Shown piece by piece: positions 1 through 9,305 of a DNA stretch of 64,000 bases (positions within the stretch are counted from its first letter, which is position 1; the number at the start of each line of letters is the position of its first letter). The notes under the pieces were generated by a model. That model was not told where the DNA came from. It was given only the letters and a program-made list of their open reading frames with translations, and searched no databases. The translations under genes were made by a program, and so were the position numbers. This DNA is from Enterococcus sp. ZJ1622 (lineage in GTDB: Bacteria > Bacillota > Bacilli > Lactobacillales > Enterococcaceae): the NCBI RefSeq assembly GCF_011038845.1, contig NZ_JAAKDW010000004.1:62001-126000 (forward strand). Reading direction: 5' to 3'.

Positions 1-992
1 CCGTAGCTGGTTCTGAAGTGCAATCGACCAACGATCTTGATCAAATCAGGATGAAGGGTATGTGCGCCCACTTCAAATGCTGCTTCTTCCCCATATTCGC
101 GGATGCGTTCATCCATTTCTTTGCGAGATTTTTCGACCATCTCTTCAATACGAGCCGGATGGATACGTCCATCTTGTATCAATTTCTCCAATGTCATTCG
201 TGCGATTTCTCTTCGGATAGGATCGAAACCGGAAAGCACGACAGCTTCAGGCGTATCATCAATGATCAGATCGATCCCTGTCAGTGTTTCGAGTGTTCGG
301 ATGTTCCTACCTTCCCGACCAATGATGCGACCTTTCATCTCATCATTCGGCAATGTCACAACGGAAACCGTCGTCTCGGAAACCTGATCTGCTGCGCAGC
401 GCTGAATCGCTAACGACAATAAGTTTTTCGCTTTTCGATCGGCTTCTTCTTTTGCACGCTGTTCAGATTCTTTCACCATTAGAGTCAGCTCATGATTCAA
501 CTCTTCTTCAGTCGATTTCATGATTACTTCTTTTGCATCCTCTTTTGATAAACCAGCAATTTTTTCTAGTTCTTTTTGTTGATCTTCAATCAATCTTTCA
601 ACGTCTTTTTCTCGCTCTTCAATTAATTGCTGTTTTGAACTAAGTGCCTCTTCTTTACTTTCAAGTGAGTTCTCGCGTTTTTCCAACGAGTCATCTTTTC
701 GATTCAGTGTCTGTTCGCGCTGAATCAATCGATTTTCTTGAGATTTTAATTCTAGTTTGCTTTCTCTCAGCTCACTTTCAACTTCAGAACGGTATTTCTG
801 ATTTTCTTCCTTAGCTTCTAACAATGCTTCTTTTTTTAGAGTTTCTGCTTCTTTCTTCGCACTATCGATAATACCAGCAGCTGATGATTGTGCACCAGCG
901 ATTTCTTTCTCATGACGTGACTTCGCAACCAAAAACCCTAAACCAAGACCGACAATTAAACCGATGATAGCGAGGAGAATGTTGAATCCCAT
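1..992 (-). CDS. rny: Ribonuclease Y (partial, C-terminal part beyond window)
   Basis: Membrane-anchored endoribonuclease that starts bulk mRNA decay in Firmicutes. About 330 codons are visible from the ATG at 992. The product has an N-terminal membrane anchor ([20 protein letters not shown]), then a long charged coiled coil (roughly residues 25-190), then a KH domain with the [12 protein letters not shown] motif. The HD nuclease domain would lie mostly beyond the left edge; the last visible residues are [12 protein letters not shown], typical of the start of that domain. A strong ribosome site (GGAGGTGG) precedes the ATG. The gene runs off the window, so length cannot be compared with the usual ~520 residues. 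Identity is from family knowledge and is secure. Confidence 0.95.
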   Translation of the reverse strand, partial: MGFNILLAIIGLIVGLGLGFLVAKSRHEKEIAGAQSSAAGIIDSAKKEAETLKKEALLEAKEENQKYRSEVESELRESKLELKSQENRLIQREQTLNRKDDSLEKRENSLESKEEALSSKQQLIEEREKDVERLIEDQQKELEKIAGLSKEDAKEVIMKSTEEELNHELTLMVKESEQRAKEEADRKAKNLLSLAIQRCAADQVSETTVSVVTLPNDEMKGRIIGREGRNIRTLETLTGIDLIIDDTPEAVVLSGFDPIRREIARMTLEKLIQDGRIHPARIEEMVEKSRKEMDERIREYGEEAAFEVGAHTLHPDLIKIVGRLHFRTSY

Positions 993-1110
993 AAAATCCA
1001 CCTCCATACTATCTTTTTCATTTTTATCATCTATACAGCTTCTATGATAAATTATTCTAAACTTGTCAATATGCGTGTTTGCATAGGTGTACAAAAACAT
1101 GCACAACTTT

Positions 1111-1139
1111 ATTCTAATGTTTGTACCCCACAGTGTCAA
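1111..1139 (-). promoter_or_regulatory. Sigma-A promoter of rny
   Basis: On the minus strand TTGACA (1139-1134) and TAGAAT (1116-1111) are separated by 17 bases, a near-consensus vegetative promoter about 120 bases upstream of the rny start. Seen directly; activity is inferred. Confidence 0.7.
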
Positions 1140-1330
1140 CTTTAAATAAACAAAGAAACTGCTTTCCTGATATTCACAAAACGATGGTTTTACAAAATGA
1201 AGAGAAAGTGATATGGAGAAAACACTAAATTCTATCTGTTATTTAGGAAAAGTCCTAGAAAATCTTCATCGTCAATAGGCCGCTTCTATCCTATTTGTGT
1301 TTTATATCTTTTCCACTTTTTCTGCAACCC

Positions 1331-1361
1331 AAAAAAGGATAGGACGCATTCAGCCCTATCC
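1331..1361 (-). terminator. Rho-independent terminator of recA
   Basis: On the minus strand GGATAGG and CCTATCC form a 7-bp stem around an 11-base loop, followed by six T residues. It lies 45 bases past the recA stop. Confidence 0.85.
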
Positions 1362-1405
1362 TCTCCAATCGCCGAACAAACGGCTAGGTGTTCTTTTATA
1401 AAAAA

Positions 1406-2455
1406 TTATGCTTCGTCTAATGGAAGCTCTTCTTGTGCTTTTTCTTCTTCTGGTGCTTCGATTTCTTCGCCGATACCATAAGCTGCACGTACTAATGCAG
1501 AAACTTCTGCCATCATTTCAGGGTGGTTTGCCATGTAGATCTTGGCGTTCTCGCGACCTTGTCCGATACGGTCTTCTTTATAAGAATACCAAGCACCGCT
1601 TTTATCCACGATGTCTTTTTCTACAGCCATATCCAGCAATTCACCTTCTTGAGAGATCCCCAATCCGTACATGACATCGACTTCAGCGATCTTGAAAGGC
1701 GGAGCTACTTTGTTTTTGACTACCTTGATCTTTGTTCGGTTTCCGACGATATCCGTACCTTGTTTCAATTGTTCCGCACGACGGACTTCCAAACGGATCG
1801 TTGCGTAGAATTTCAATGCACGTCCACCAGGGGTGATCTCTGGGTTCCCGAACATCACGCCTACTTTTTCACGGATCTGGTTGATGAAGATAGCGATCGT
1901 TTTTGTTTTATTGATTGAACCTGAAAGTTTACGTAATGCTTGAGACATCAAACGTGCTTGCAGACCAACATGAGAATCGCCCATTTCGCCATCGATCTCT
2001 GCACGAGGTACCAAAGCGGCAACGGAATCCACTACCACGATATCGACCGCACCACTGGATACTAATGCATCAGCGATCTCTAAGCCTTGTTCTCCTGTAT
2101 CTGGTTGGGAAAGGAGCAATTCATCGATATTAACACCTAATTTTTGCGCATATTGCGGATCTAACGCATGTTCAGCATCGATGAAAGCAGCAGTCCCACC
2201 GTTTTTTTGCACTTCTGCGATCGCGTGCAACGCGACTGTTGTCTTCCCTGAACTTTCTGGACCATATACTTCGATAATTCGTCCTCTAGGGTAGCCACCT
2301 ACGCCTAAAGCGACATCTAATGCTAACGAACCGCTTGGGATCGTGGAAATCTGCTGATCGATCTTCTCGCCCAGTTTCATAATAGAGCCTTTACCATAGC
2401 TCTTTTCAATTTTTTTCAATGCAGCGTCTAAAGCTGCTTTACGATCATCTGCCAA
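1406..2455 (-). CDS. recA: Recombinase RecA
   Basis: ATP-dependent strand-exchange recombinase and co-protease for LexA cleavage. The start chosen is TTG at 2455, giving [10 protein letters not shown] and 349 residues, the usual enterococcal length. A GTG 24 bases upstream (2479) is in frame but would place the ribosome site AAGGAGG inside the coding sequence. Walker A is GPESSGKT at residues 65-72. A RecA-type [15 protein letters not shown] segment and the acidic C-terminal tail ([20 protein letters not shown]) are present. It has its own promoter, LexA-type box and terminator, so it looks like a single-gene unit although cinA lies directly upstream on the same strand. Confidence 0.97.
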   Translation of the reverse strand: MADDRKAALDAALKKIEKSYGKGSIMKLGEKIDQQISTIPSGSLALDVALGVGGYPRGRIIEVYGPESSGKTTVALHAIAEVQKNGGTAAFIDAEHALDPQYAQKLGVNIDELLLSQPDTGEQGLEIADALVSSGAVDIVVVDSVAALVPRAEIDGEMGDSHVGLQARLMSQALRKLSGSINKTKTIAIFINQIREKVGVMFGNPEITPGGRALKFYATIRLEVRRAEQLKQGTDIVGNRTKIKVVKNKVAPPFKIAEVDVMYGLGISQEGELLDMAVEKDIVDKSGAWYSYKEDRIGQGRENAKIYMANHPEMMAEVSALVRAAYGIGEEIEAPEEEKAQEELPLDEA

Positions 2456-2506
2456 TACGATAATCCTCCTTATTTTCACAAATCAGAGCAACATTTCATT
2501 ACACTT

Positions 2507-2535
2507 ATAATATCGTTTTTGAAGAGAAAAAGCAA
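2507..2535 (-). promoter_or_regulatory. recA promoter
   Basis: TTGCTT (2535-2530) and TATTAT (2512-2507) on the minus strand are 17 bases apart, about 50 bases upstream of the TTG start. The LexA-type box abuts it on the upstream side. Confidence 0.65.
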
Positions 2536-2543
2536 GAGAAAAC

Positions 2544-2557
2544 CGAACAAATATTCG
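2544..2557 (-). promoter_or_regulatory. LexA/DinR-type SOS box of recA
   Basis: CGAATATTTGTTCG on the minus strand matches the Firmicute SOS box CGAAC-N4-GTTCG in both half-sites apart from one base. It sits eight bases upstream of the -35 element and three bases past the cinA stop. Binding by LexA is inferred. Confidence 0.8.
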
Positions 2558-2560
2558 CAT

Positions 2561-3808
2561 TTATTTCTTTCTTAAAAGTTGGCGTCTCAACAGATCAAAT
2601 CCTTGCATCACGGCACTTTGTCTGATAGATGCTCGGTCTCTCGGGAAGAGGTATTCTTGTGAGATGACCTCGCCATCTCTTGATGCTACAGCGATCCAGA
2701 CGGTACCTACAGGTTGGTTTTCCAGCATATCTGGTCCTGCTACTCCTGTAAAGGAAATGCTGTAGTCTGTATCTGCCAGCTTTCTAGCTTGGGTCGCCAT
2801 CTGTTCTGCACATTCTCTGCTTATTGTTCCATAGGTGGCTAATAATTGGGGATCGATAGACAAGAAGCTTGCTTTCGTTTGCTCGGAATAGGTGATGAAT
2901 CCTCCAGGGAATACTGATGAAACGCCCGGTATATCACCCAAGGCTGCTTGGAAGGATCCAGCGGTCAAGCTTTCTGCAGCAGTCAATGTCTGTCCGTTTT
3001 CTTTGAGAAGTCCGACTACGACTTTCGCTAAAGAATTGTCATCGCCATACCCATAGAAATATTCGCCTACTCGTTCCTGGATCTTTTCTTCCAGTGCAAG
3101 CAGTGCCTGGTTTCCAGCATGGGGATCAGTAGTTTTTACTGTCAGACGCAACGTGACTTCGTTTGGTTTGGCGTAAGGTGCGATCGTCGGATTGATCTGT
3201 GTTTCGATGAGATCTTTCAGTTCTGTGACTAAGCGAGATTCTCCGATTCCGTAAAAACGCAAGACCTTGGAAATCAGCTTTTCTTCTGATGGGAAATTCG
3301 CTTCGATGAGCGGACGCGCTTGTTCGATAAACATCGGCTTCAATTCACTTGGAGGCCCGGGCAATAAAAGATAAGAATGTTCGTCTGTCTGATAAAAGGT
3401 CCCTAATGCAAGACCTGTCCTGTTCGGCAGAGGGATACCGCCTTCGATGATCTGTGATTGCTGCAGATTGTTTTCAGTCATTTTGCGCTTCGTTGTTTCA
3501 AAGAAAGCCAGAAGCTTTTTATACCCTTCCGTATTCTGGATCAATTCTTTCCCCAGATGGGCCGCTGTAGTTTCTTTTGTCAGGTCATCTTCTGTAGGCC
3601 CTAGACCACCACATAAAATGATGAGCTCACTTCTGGTTTCTGCTAACTGGATCAGTTCCTCCAGACGCTTCTGATTGTCTCCTACCACTGTCTGATAGTA
3701 AACATCTATCCCAAGATCAGCTAATTGTTCGGATAAAAACGTTGCATTGGTATTCACCACCTGACCAAGTAAAAGTTCGGTTCCGACAGCGATGATTTCT
3801 GCTTTCAT
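2561..3808 (-). CDS. cinA: CinA family protein (competence/damage-inducible)
   Basis: Two-domain protein of 415 residues, normal family length. The N-terminal part (about 1-170) is a MoCF/molybdopterin-binding fold, seen in [14 protein letters not shown] and the [11 protein letters not shown] motif. The C-terminal part (about 250-410) is the CinA domain related to nicotinamide-nucleotide amidase, with [12 protein letters not shown] and SFTGVAGPD motifs. Family members act in pyridine-nucleotide salvage or ADP-ribose hydrolysis, and in streptococci CinA partners RecA during transformation. Here it is directly upstream of recA, the conserved order, but the SOS box and recA promoter lie between them. 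Confidence 0.93.
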   Translation of the reverse strand: MKAEIIAVGTELLLGQVVNTNATFLSEQLADLGIDVYYQTVVGDNQKRLEELIQLAETRSELIILCGGLGPTEDDLTKETTAAHLGKELIQNTEGYKKLLAFFETTKRKMTENNLQQSQIIEGGIPLPNRTGLALGTFYQTDEHSYLLLPGPPSELKPMFIEQARPLIEANFPSEEKLISKVLRFYGIGESRLVTELKDLIETQINPTIAPYAKPNEVTLRLTVKTTDPHAGNQALLALEEKIQERVGEYFYGYGDDNSLAKVVVGLLKENGQTLTAAESLTAGSFQAALGDIPGVSSVFPGGFITYSEQTKASFLSIDPQLLATYGTISRECAEQMATQARKLADTDYSISFTGVAGPDMLENQPVGTVWIAVASRDGEVISQEYLFPRDRASIRQSAVMQGFDLLRRQLLRKK

Positions 3809-3864
3809 AAATGATCTCTCCCTTATATATAATACGCTAGTTAACGAAATATTTTTTTAGTGTC

Positions 3865-3913
3865 AAAAAAGAAGGTGAGAACTTTGCCTCAAACGGCTGC
3901 ACTCTCTCACCTT
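3865..3913 (-). terminator. Terminator downstream of pgsA
   Basis: On the minus strand AAGGTGAGA (3913-3905) pairs with TCTCACCTT (3880-3872), followed by CTTTTTT. It separates pgsA from cinA transcription. Confidence 0.8.
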
Positions 3914-3943
3914 ACATCTAGGACTCGGGCATCAAAAGCCGAC

Positions 3944-4522
3944 TTACATCGACCCTTTGAAGACACCGCTGTTTTTCATGAAATAATCTACTCCTGAATA
4001 GATAGTAAAGACCAGGCAGGCATACAGCATGATCTGATCTAAAGGCAGATTGATCAGGTTGAACGGGATATTGCTGATGAAAAGCAAAATGATTGCAACC
4101 ATTTGAGTAGCCGTTTTTACTTTGCCCGGCCAAGCTGCAGCCATCACTTCGCCATGTTCGACAAGCAGCAGTCTTAAGCCGGTGACTGCTAGCTCACGAC
4201 AGACGATAATCGCAACGACCCATCCAGGGGCTCTGCCTTGACCGACTAGCATGATAAAAGCAGTCATCACCAGCATTTTATCGGCTAACGGATCAGCAAA
4301 TTTCCCAAAGTTTGTGACGAGACCTTGAGAGCGGGCAATCTTCCCATCTAACCAGTCCGTGATACTTGCTAAAGCAAAAATAACTGCACCTACTAGCTGT
4401 GTCACAGCCACAGTTGTTGTTCCTACTGTCAACTGCCCCCAATCCAGTGGCAGACCTACGACTAAAATAAAAATGGGGATCATGCAAATCCTGAGTACTG
4501 TTAATTTATTTGGTAAATTCAC
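3944..4522 (-). CDS. pgsA: CDP-diacylglycerol--glycerol-3-phosphate 3-phosphatidyltransferase
   Basis: Integral membrane enzyme making phosphatidylglycerol phosphate from CDP-diacylglycerol and glycerol-3-phosphate, the committed step to phosphatidylglycerol and cardiolipin. At 192 residues it has the usual size. The CDP-alcohol phosphotransferase signature is intact: D56, D59, G60, A63, R64, G73, D77 and D81 in the DWLDGKIAR...GKFADPLADK stretch. Several hydrophobic membrane segments surround it (about 8-27, 36-54, 82-98, 145-175). It lies downstream of rodZ on the same strand, as in many Firmicutes, but a terminator hairpin separates the two. Confidence 0.95.
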   Translation of the reverse strand: MNLPNKLTVLRICMIPIFILVVGLPLDWGQLTVGTTTVAVTQLVGAVIFALASITDWLDGKIARSQGLVTNFGKFADPLADKMLVMTAFIMLVGQGRAPGWVVAIIVCRELAVTGLRLLLVEHGEVMAAAWPGKVKTATQMVAIILLFISNIPFNLINLPLDQIMLYACLVFTIYSGVDYFMKNSGVFKGSM

Positions 4523-4680
4523 ACTATCGACTCCTTTCTTCCCTATTCTACGTGACTCTTTCTAAAGTTTCCACCGATATTATTTACTTTTTCCTAACGA
4601 ACGGTCAATAAGAACGCTTTATCGGAAAAAATCTAGAACCATCGCCCTTTTTCTCCCTGTTCACTCGGCAATGACAGACA

Positions 4681-4716
4681 GAAAAAAGGCTGGGATTTCG
4701 GATATCGTCCCAGCCT
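4681..4716 (-). terminator. Terminator downstream of rodZ
   Basis: AGGCTGGGA and TCCCAGCCT form a 9-bp stem, followed on the minus strand by TTTTTTC. This is the same stem motif as the hairpins at 9234-9276 and 48257-48291. Confidence 0.85.
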
Positions 4717-4773
4717 CTGACTATTACATATTTTGAATAAATGGTCGTATCACTGACAGCTGATCCATAAAGA

Positions 4774-5667
4774 TCACTCAGCGTATTGCAAGGCAAGACT
4801 GACGTTTTTAGGGCTCAGGTTGTTTTCACCGGCATTCACCGGGATCTCTTCGCCATTTGCCTTGACGGTCGCATTGCTTGCAGCACCGATCGTAATCACC
4901 GCATTTGTTGCCGTTTCAGGTAATGGGGTACTTTGCGTTTCATTCGCCGCTAAAGTTGCTTGGTACACGTAGGCATTGTCTACCTGGACGCCGATCCATA
5001 CACGATCCTTTGCTGTAAATTCAAGTGTGACAGGCTTCTTAGCCTCGGTGATATTCACTGAGATCGCACTGCCAGTGTCTTCCCCAGGGGCGATCGCCAT
5101 CTTTTTTTCTTCCGTCGTCGATTCGGTCACAGACTCAACAGTCGAAGAGGCTGCCGTACTGCTTTCTTTCGCGGAAGAAGAAGTCTGCTCGACTGTCCCC
5201 TCTACTTTCAGTGAAGAAGCAGTGTCGCCGATGATCGGGTCGGATTGTCGATCCTGCCAAGTCATGTAACCTACGACCACGACGATCGCTAAAGCGACTA
5301 ATCCTAATAAAATGACAGGCAGACTTGTCCAGAATTTACTTGGATGAGCTTCTTCCTGATGCAATGCTTTTCGTGAGCCATTCACCGTTTCAGGTTCGGG
5401 CCGGTCAACGATCGCGCCGTCATCTGTCAGCTTTCTTTTGCCATCAAAAACATCAACTAAATGATCACCATCTTCTCCTACTGCTTCTGCGTATTGTCGA
5501 ATAAATGCACGAACATAGTATTTTCCCGGAAGCTGGTCAAAATCATCATTGTCGATTGCTTCCAGATAACGTTTTTGAATTTTCGTGATCTGCTGTAGTT
5601 CATCTAAAGATATTTTTTTATTTAAACGGGCTTGCCGTAGTTTTTCTCCGATGGTTTCAAAAGCCAC
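4774..5667 (-). CDS. rodZ: RodZ-like helix-turn-helix membrane protein
   Basis: Cytoskeletal adaptor linked to rod/septal peptidoglycan synthesis. The 297-residue product has an N-terminal HTH_25 domain (about 5-75; IGEKLRQARLNKKISLDEL), a single membrane segment (about 110-135; SLPVILLGLVALAIVVVVG), a Ser/Thr-rich linker (about 150-190), and an extracellular DUF4115 domain ending at 297. The GTG start at 5667 is preceded by GGAG at a long spacing; no better in-frame start exists. It lies between the M16 peptidase pair and pgsA, a conserved neighbourhood. How it works in ovococci is less clear than in rods. Confidence 0.85.
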   Translation of the reverse strand: MAFETIGEKLRQARLNKKISLDELQQITKIQKRYLEAIDNDDFDQLPGKYYVRAFIRQYAEAVGEDGDHLVDVFDGKRKLTDDGAIVDRPEPETVNGSRKALHQEEAHPSKFWTSLPVILLGLVALAIVVVVGYMTWQDRQSDPIIGDTASSLKVEGTVEQTSSSAKESSTAASSTVESVTESTTEEKKMAIAPGEDTGSAISVNITEAKKPVTLEFTAKDRVWIGVQVDNAYVYQATLAANETQSTPLPETATNAVITIGAASNATVKANGEEIPVNAGENNLSPKNVSLALQYAE

Positions 5668-5910
5668 TCGTTCATCTTCTCCAGTCTTTTTATTCTAGCC
5701 TGCTTTTTCAGGCCGTGCTATTGTATTGCATAGCAGGTTTTTCTTCAAAATAGTCGGTTTCTTGATTTTTATCTAACACCGACCTTCTTTTCAACTTACT
5801 TAAGAATACCACAAAAGGAAAGGTTCAAGAATCACATTCCCTCAAGTCTAAAATGAAATTTAAAACTTTTCCTGTTTCTTAAGCATATGTCAGTTGATGA
5901 TCTGAGTTCA

Positions 5911-7203
5911 TTACTTTTCTGTCGGTTTCATGAAGAATTCGCTGAACGCTTCTTCTTTGATGAACGCATGTCCCGCTGCCAAGATATCCTGCAATTGGAT
6001 CGATTCAATGATCTCAGGCAAATCGAACAGCGTCCGATCACCAAAAAGACTCTGAGTAAACTGGTTTGCGATATATTCGATCGAATTCAAGGATTGGAAA
6101 TATTGTCCTAACATTTTTTTCTTCAGCAAAGCCAAGTTTTCTTCCGTCAGCTCAGGATCTGTGGCAAAGCCGAGGATGATCTCTTTGACTTTTTCAGCTG
6201 CTTTTTCCGGTTCGTCTGTATCCCCGCTGAAATCAGCAAAATGGAATTCGCGATCCAGACTGAATTCAAACCCGAAACTGTCGTCGATCAACCCTTCATT
6301 GTACAGTCTCAAATAATTTTGCGAAGTATTCCCCAAAATCAGCTGGAATAGCAGATTGACAGCTGTCTTGTAGCGGAGAAGCTCAGTTCCTTCTTCTGGC
6401 AGTTCATCTAGTCCTTTGATACCTAACACGAATTTTTCTCTGGTGATTGCTGTTTCCAACGTATCTTTAGCAATGATGTCATTCGTATTCTCAGGGAAAA
6501 AGCGTGTCACTTCCTGTGCTGGTGGAAATTCTTTCGCTTCCTGATTTTCACGAATCAGCGCCATGATCTTTTCCGGTTCCATTTTCCCTACCACGAACAG
6601 CACCATGTTGCTAGGCTGATAAAAAGTGCGGTAGCAAGTATACAAGTCGTCCGCGGTGATTTTGTCGATACTTTCTACCGTTCCTGCAATGTCGATATGC
6701 AGCGGATGATTGGGGTACAAGTTGTTCAGGATACCAAAAAACAGACGCCAATTCGGATCATCTTCATACATCTGGATCTCCTGTCCAATGATCCCTTTTT
6801 CTTTATTGACCGTTTCTTCCGTAAAATAAGGTTGTTGGACAAAATCCAATAACGTGACTAGATTCTTTTCTACTTGATCAGTCGTTGAAAAAAGATAGCT
6901 TGTTTTTGTAAAACTCGTAAATGCATTAGCGGAAGCTCCTTGCTGTCCGAATAATTGAAAGACATCTCCTTCTTCTTTTTCAAACAGTTTGTGTTCCAGA
7001 AAATGGGCGATGCCGTCTGGTACTTTGATTCTTTTGTCTGTACCATAAGGGATGAACTCATTGTCGATTGATCCGTAATTCGTGCTGAACAAGCCGTACG
7101 TTTTATGATAATCGTTTTTCGGCAAAAGATAAACAGTCAATCCATTAGGCAAGACTTCGTGATAAAGGGTTTCGTTGATTTGACTATATTCTGTTTTATT
7201 CAT
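5911..7203 (-). CDS. yfmH: M16 family peptidase-like protein YfmH
   Basis: 430-residue M16 (insulinase-type) metalloprotease homologue. The inverted zinc motif HxxEH is present as H67-FLE-H71, with a downstream glutamate region (NKEKGIIGQEIQMYEDD, about 135-151), so this subunit looks catalytically competent. Family members are named EF-P 5-aminopentanol modification-associated protein from Bacillus work; the molecular role is poorly defined. Its ATG at 7203 overlaps the end of the upstream partner gene by 8 bases, so the two are probably translated together and form a heteromer of one active and one inactive subunit. Confidence 0.88.
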   Translation of the reverse strand: MNKTEYSQINETLYHEVLPNGLTVYLLPKNDYHKTYGLFSTNYGSIDNEFIPYGTDKRIKVPDGIAHFLEHKLFEKEEGDVFQLFGQQGASANAFTSFTKTSYLFSTTDQVEKNLVTLLDFVQQPYFTEETVNKEKGIIGQEIQMYEDDPNWRLFFGILNNLYPNHPLHIDIAGTVESIDKITADDLYTCYRTFYQPSNMVLFVVGKMEPEKIMALIRENQEAKEFPPAQEVTRFFPENTNDIIAKDTLETAITREKFVLGIKGLDELPEEGTELLRYKTAVNLLFQLILGNTSQNYLRLYNEGLIDDSFGFEFSLDREFHFADFSGDTDEPEKAAEKVKEIILGFATDPELTEENLALLKKKMLGQYFQSLNSIEYIANQFTQSLFGDRTLFDLPEIIESIQLQDILAAGHAFIKEEAFSEFFMKPTEK

Positions 7204-8464
7204 TTGTATTTCCTCCAGCTAAAAAGAAGATTGCCTGTAATTCCACTTGTTTTGCCACCTTCTGGATATCTTCGATCGTGACGCTTTCCATACGGCTTAG
7301 CCACTCTTCATCCGTCAAACGCGTTTCAGGCAGCCACTGATCCAAATAGGCCGTCTCGACAGCGGCTTGCGGAGAATCTAGGGACAACAGATACTGGTTT
7401 TTCAGCATCGCTTTTGTCTGATTCAATTCCATTTCCGTTACCTCACCGTTACGCAAGCTTTCCAGCTGTTCATGGATGAGATGGAGGACCTGGTTCCGGT
7501 TCTTCCCGTCGATCCCAGTCTGCACGCTCATGAAGCCGCGGAATGTATCGACATTGCTAGAAGCATAATAGGCCAAGCTTTCCTTCTCACGAACATTCAT
7601 GAATAGTTTCGAATGAGGGAATCCGCCAAACAAGCCGTTGAAGACCATCAAAGAAAAACGTTCCAGCTGATCGTAATAGATATTCGTTTGATAAGCTAAA
7701 TTCAGTTTTGCTTGGACGACAGGCTCTTGGATCTGACGTTCTTTGATGATATTCACCTGTGGCTGTGAATAAAAGATTTCAGGATGTGCGGCTTCGCGAT
7801 CTGCAAAAGGAAGCTGTTCTAAGGCTGTTCGTGCGGCTTCAGGATCGATATCCCCTACGACGAAGAGATCAATCTGATCGTTTGCCATCATTTCCTGATA
7901 GTAAGAAGCTAAAGAAGCAGTCGTTATTTTTTCAAGGTCTTCGATCGTACCGAAACTTGGTATCCGTTGTGCCGGTTCCTGCTCGAAGTATAAGTCCTGC
8001 AAGGCTAATGAAGCCATTGTCTGTTTGTCTTCATTCAGACTTTCGAGATACAGTTTCAAGTTGGTCTTTTCCAAATCGAAGGTCTGCTGATCGAATTGCT
8101 TGTTTTGGATATTCGGATAAAAAAGGACCTCTTTCAAAAATGCCACCGATTGAGCGAAAATATCAGAATCCTTGACGTATTCGCCATTCACAAAACTGAT
8201 TCCAGCATTTACCCAATGAAGATTTCCCTTCTTTCTTACGGATAATCCGAAGTTCGCACCATAAAGCTCTGCCAGTTTGGCGCTCAACTGTGTCTGGTCA
8301 GGATAGTGTAAGCTGTTCGTTTCCAGCATGCTGCTGAGAAGGGATCGTTTTGTGATCACTTCTTTTTGGAGACGTGTGGTGAATCGGACAAAAATCCGGA
8401 TGGTTTTATATTGCTTTGTCTGCAAGACATGAAGGTTCACACCTTCTGCCAATTTGTAGGTCAT
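7196..8464 (-). CDS. yfmF: M16 family peptidase-like protein YfmF (inactive partner)
   Basis: 422-residue M16-family protein, paralogous to the product of the overlapping downstream gene. It has the two-lobe architecture (Peptidase_M16_C features around 180-350, such as YYQEMMANDQIDLFVVGDI) but I see no HxxEH zinc motif near the N-terminus; the equivalent region reads ETNSLHYPDQTQLSAKLAEL. This matches the known pattern in which one M16 partner lost catalysis. It is first of a probable two-gene operon with yfmH. The 261 bases upstream hold only the divergent mscL start and short hairpins. Confidence 0.86.
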   Translation of the reverse strand: MTYKLAEGVNLHVLQTKQYKTIRIFVRFTTRLQKEVITKRSLLSSMLETNSLHYPDQTQLSAKLAELYGANFGLSVRKKGNLHWVNAGISFVNGEYVKDSDIFAQSVAFLKEVLFYPNIQNKQFDQQTFDLEKTNLKLYLESLNEDKQTMASLALQDLYFEQEPAQRIPSFGTIEDLEKITTASLASYYQEMMANDQIDLFVVGDIDPEAARTALEQLPFADREAAHPEIFYSQPQVNIIKERQIQEPVVQAKLNLAYQTNIYYDQLERFSLMVFNGLFGGFPHSKLFMNVREKESLAYYASSNVDTFRGFMSVQTGIDGKNRNQVLHLIHEQLESLRNGEVTEMELNQTKAMLKNQYLLSLDSPQAAVETAYLDQWLPETRLTDEEWLSRMESVTIEDIQKVAKQVELQAIFFLAGGNTNE

Positions 8465-8725
8465 ATGAAAGACTCCTTTTTGTAGCGGTTATTTAACTTA
8501 TCTGAATCCCTGCTGTTTTGCTGACGGACGAGAACCGACCGCAGGATTCATTCATCTGATGTCCAGAAGAATCACTTGGTTCACAAACACCAAGTAAAGT
8601 TTCACTTTATAGTATAGCATAGAAGTGATGTATCTAAAGGATAAGAAAACTAAAAGCGTCTATTGGTTTTCTAATTTTTTATTCTTCGTTATACTAATAT
8701 CATCACGAAGAAAAGGAGGAATTTC

Positions 8726-9190
8726 ATGTTCAAGGAATTCAAGGAATTCATCATGCGTGGCGATGTGTTGGATCTTGCTGTTGGTGTCGTGATTGGGAGT
8801 GCATTCACTGGGATCGTCAACCAGATCGTCCAAGGTTTGATCACACCTCTTGTAGGCTGGGTCGTAGCTTTGATAACAGGCACTTCTGATTTGGAAGGCG
8901 CACTTTCTATTCTTGACTGGTCACCGACAAAAGGTGTGACTTTCGCATTCGGTGATGTGATCAGTGCAATCATCACATTTATCATTACAGGTTTTGTTTT
9001 ATTCTTAGTCGTCAAAGCCGCCAATCATGCGAAAAATCTGCGTGCGAAAGAAAAAGAACAAGAAGAAGCTGCCGCGCCTACTGCTGAAGAGTATCTTAGC
9101 GATATCCGCGATCTTCTGGCAAGACAAGTGGCAGAAGACAATAGTCGACCTGCAGCTCAAGCAACAAAATCCTCAGACGCATCAAAGTAA
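8726..9190 (+). CDS. mscL: Large-conductance mechanosensitive channel
   Basis: Pentameric stretch-activated channel that vents solutes on hypo-osmotic shock. The 154-residue product has the typical N-terminal amphipathic stretch (MFKEFKEFIMRGDVLDLAVG), TM1 (about 15-40), a periplasmic-type loop, TM2 (about 68-95; GDVISAIITFIITGFVLFLV) and a charged C-terminal helix. The C-terminal tail is somewhat long for the family (usually 120-145 residues). The ATG at 8726 follows AAGGAGG. It is a single plus-strand gene among minus-strand neighbours, closed by a strong hairpin at 9234-9276. Confidence 0.95.
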   Translation: MFKEFKEFIMRGDVLDLAVGVVIGSAFTGIVNQIVQGLITPLVGWVVALITGTSDLEGALSILDWSPTKGVTFAFGDVISAIITFIITGFVLFLVVKAANHAKNLRAKEKEQEEAAAPTAEEYLSDIRDLLARQVAEDNSRPAAQATKSSDASK

Positions 9191-9233
9191 ATCCAAAAGC
9201 GCAGGACAACGTTGTTTAAGCAGATTCAGACAT

Positions 9234-9276
9234 AAAAAAGAGGTTGGGATTTCGTTCGTCCCAACCTCTTTTTTTA
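9234..9276. terminator. Bidirectional terminator, mscL / acetyltransferase
   Basis: AAGAGGTTGGGA and TCCCAACCTCTT pair over 12 bp, with an A run on the left and a T run on the right, so it can stop transcription from both converging genes. Confidence 0.9.
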
Positions 9277-9305
9277 TTTCTCTTGTTTTTTTAACCCTTG
9301 TCTTC

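Larger units (their letters stand above)
993..1405. other. rny-recA intergenic region, no gene
   Basis: This 413-base gap holds the rny promoter near 1111-1139 and the recA terminator at 1331-1361. The remainder (about 1140-1330) is AT-rich and shows no convincing reading frame, RNA gene or repeat to me. Confidence 0.6.

Noticed and set aside
18-413. Plus-strand frames in the first 400 bases
   Set aside because: They are antisense to rny, whose minus-strand frame is continuous and clearly homologous to RNase Y.
2456-2479. GTG start of recA at 2479
   Set aside because: It would translate the AAGGAGG ribosome site; TTG at 2455 has correct spacing and gives the usual RecA start.
4605-4796. 63-codon minus-strand frame after rodZ
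   Set aside because: It spans the rodZ terminator hairpin, has no ribosome site and no recognisable features.
8689-9024. Minus-strand frame of 111 codons over mscL
   Set aside because: It is antisense to a well-conserved mscL gene and has low-complexity Thr/Pro-rich text typical of a shadow frame.
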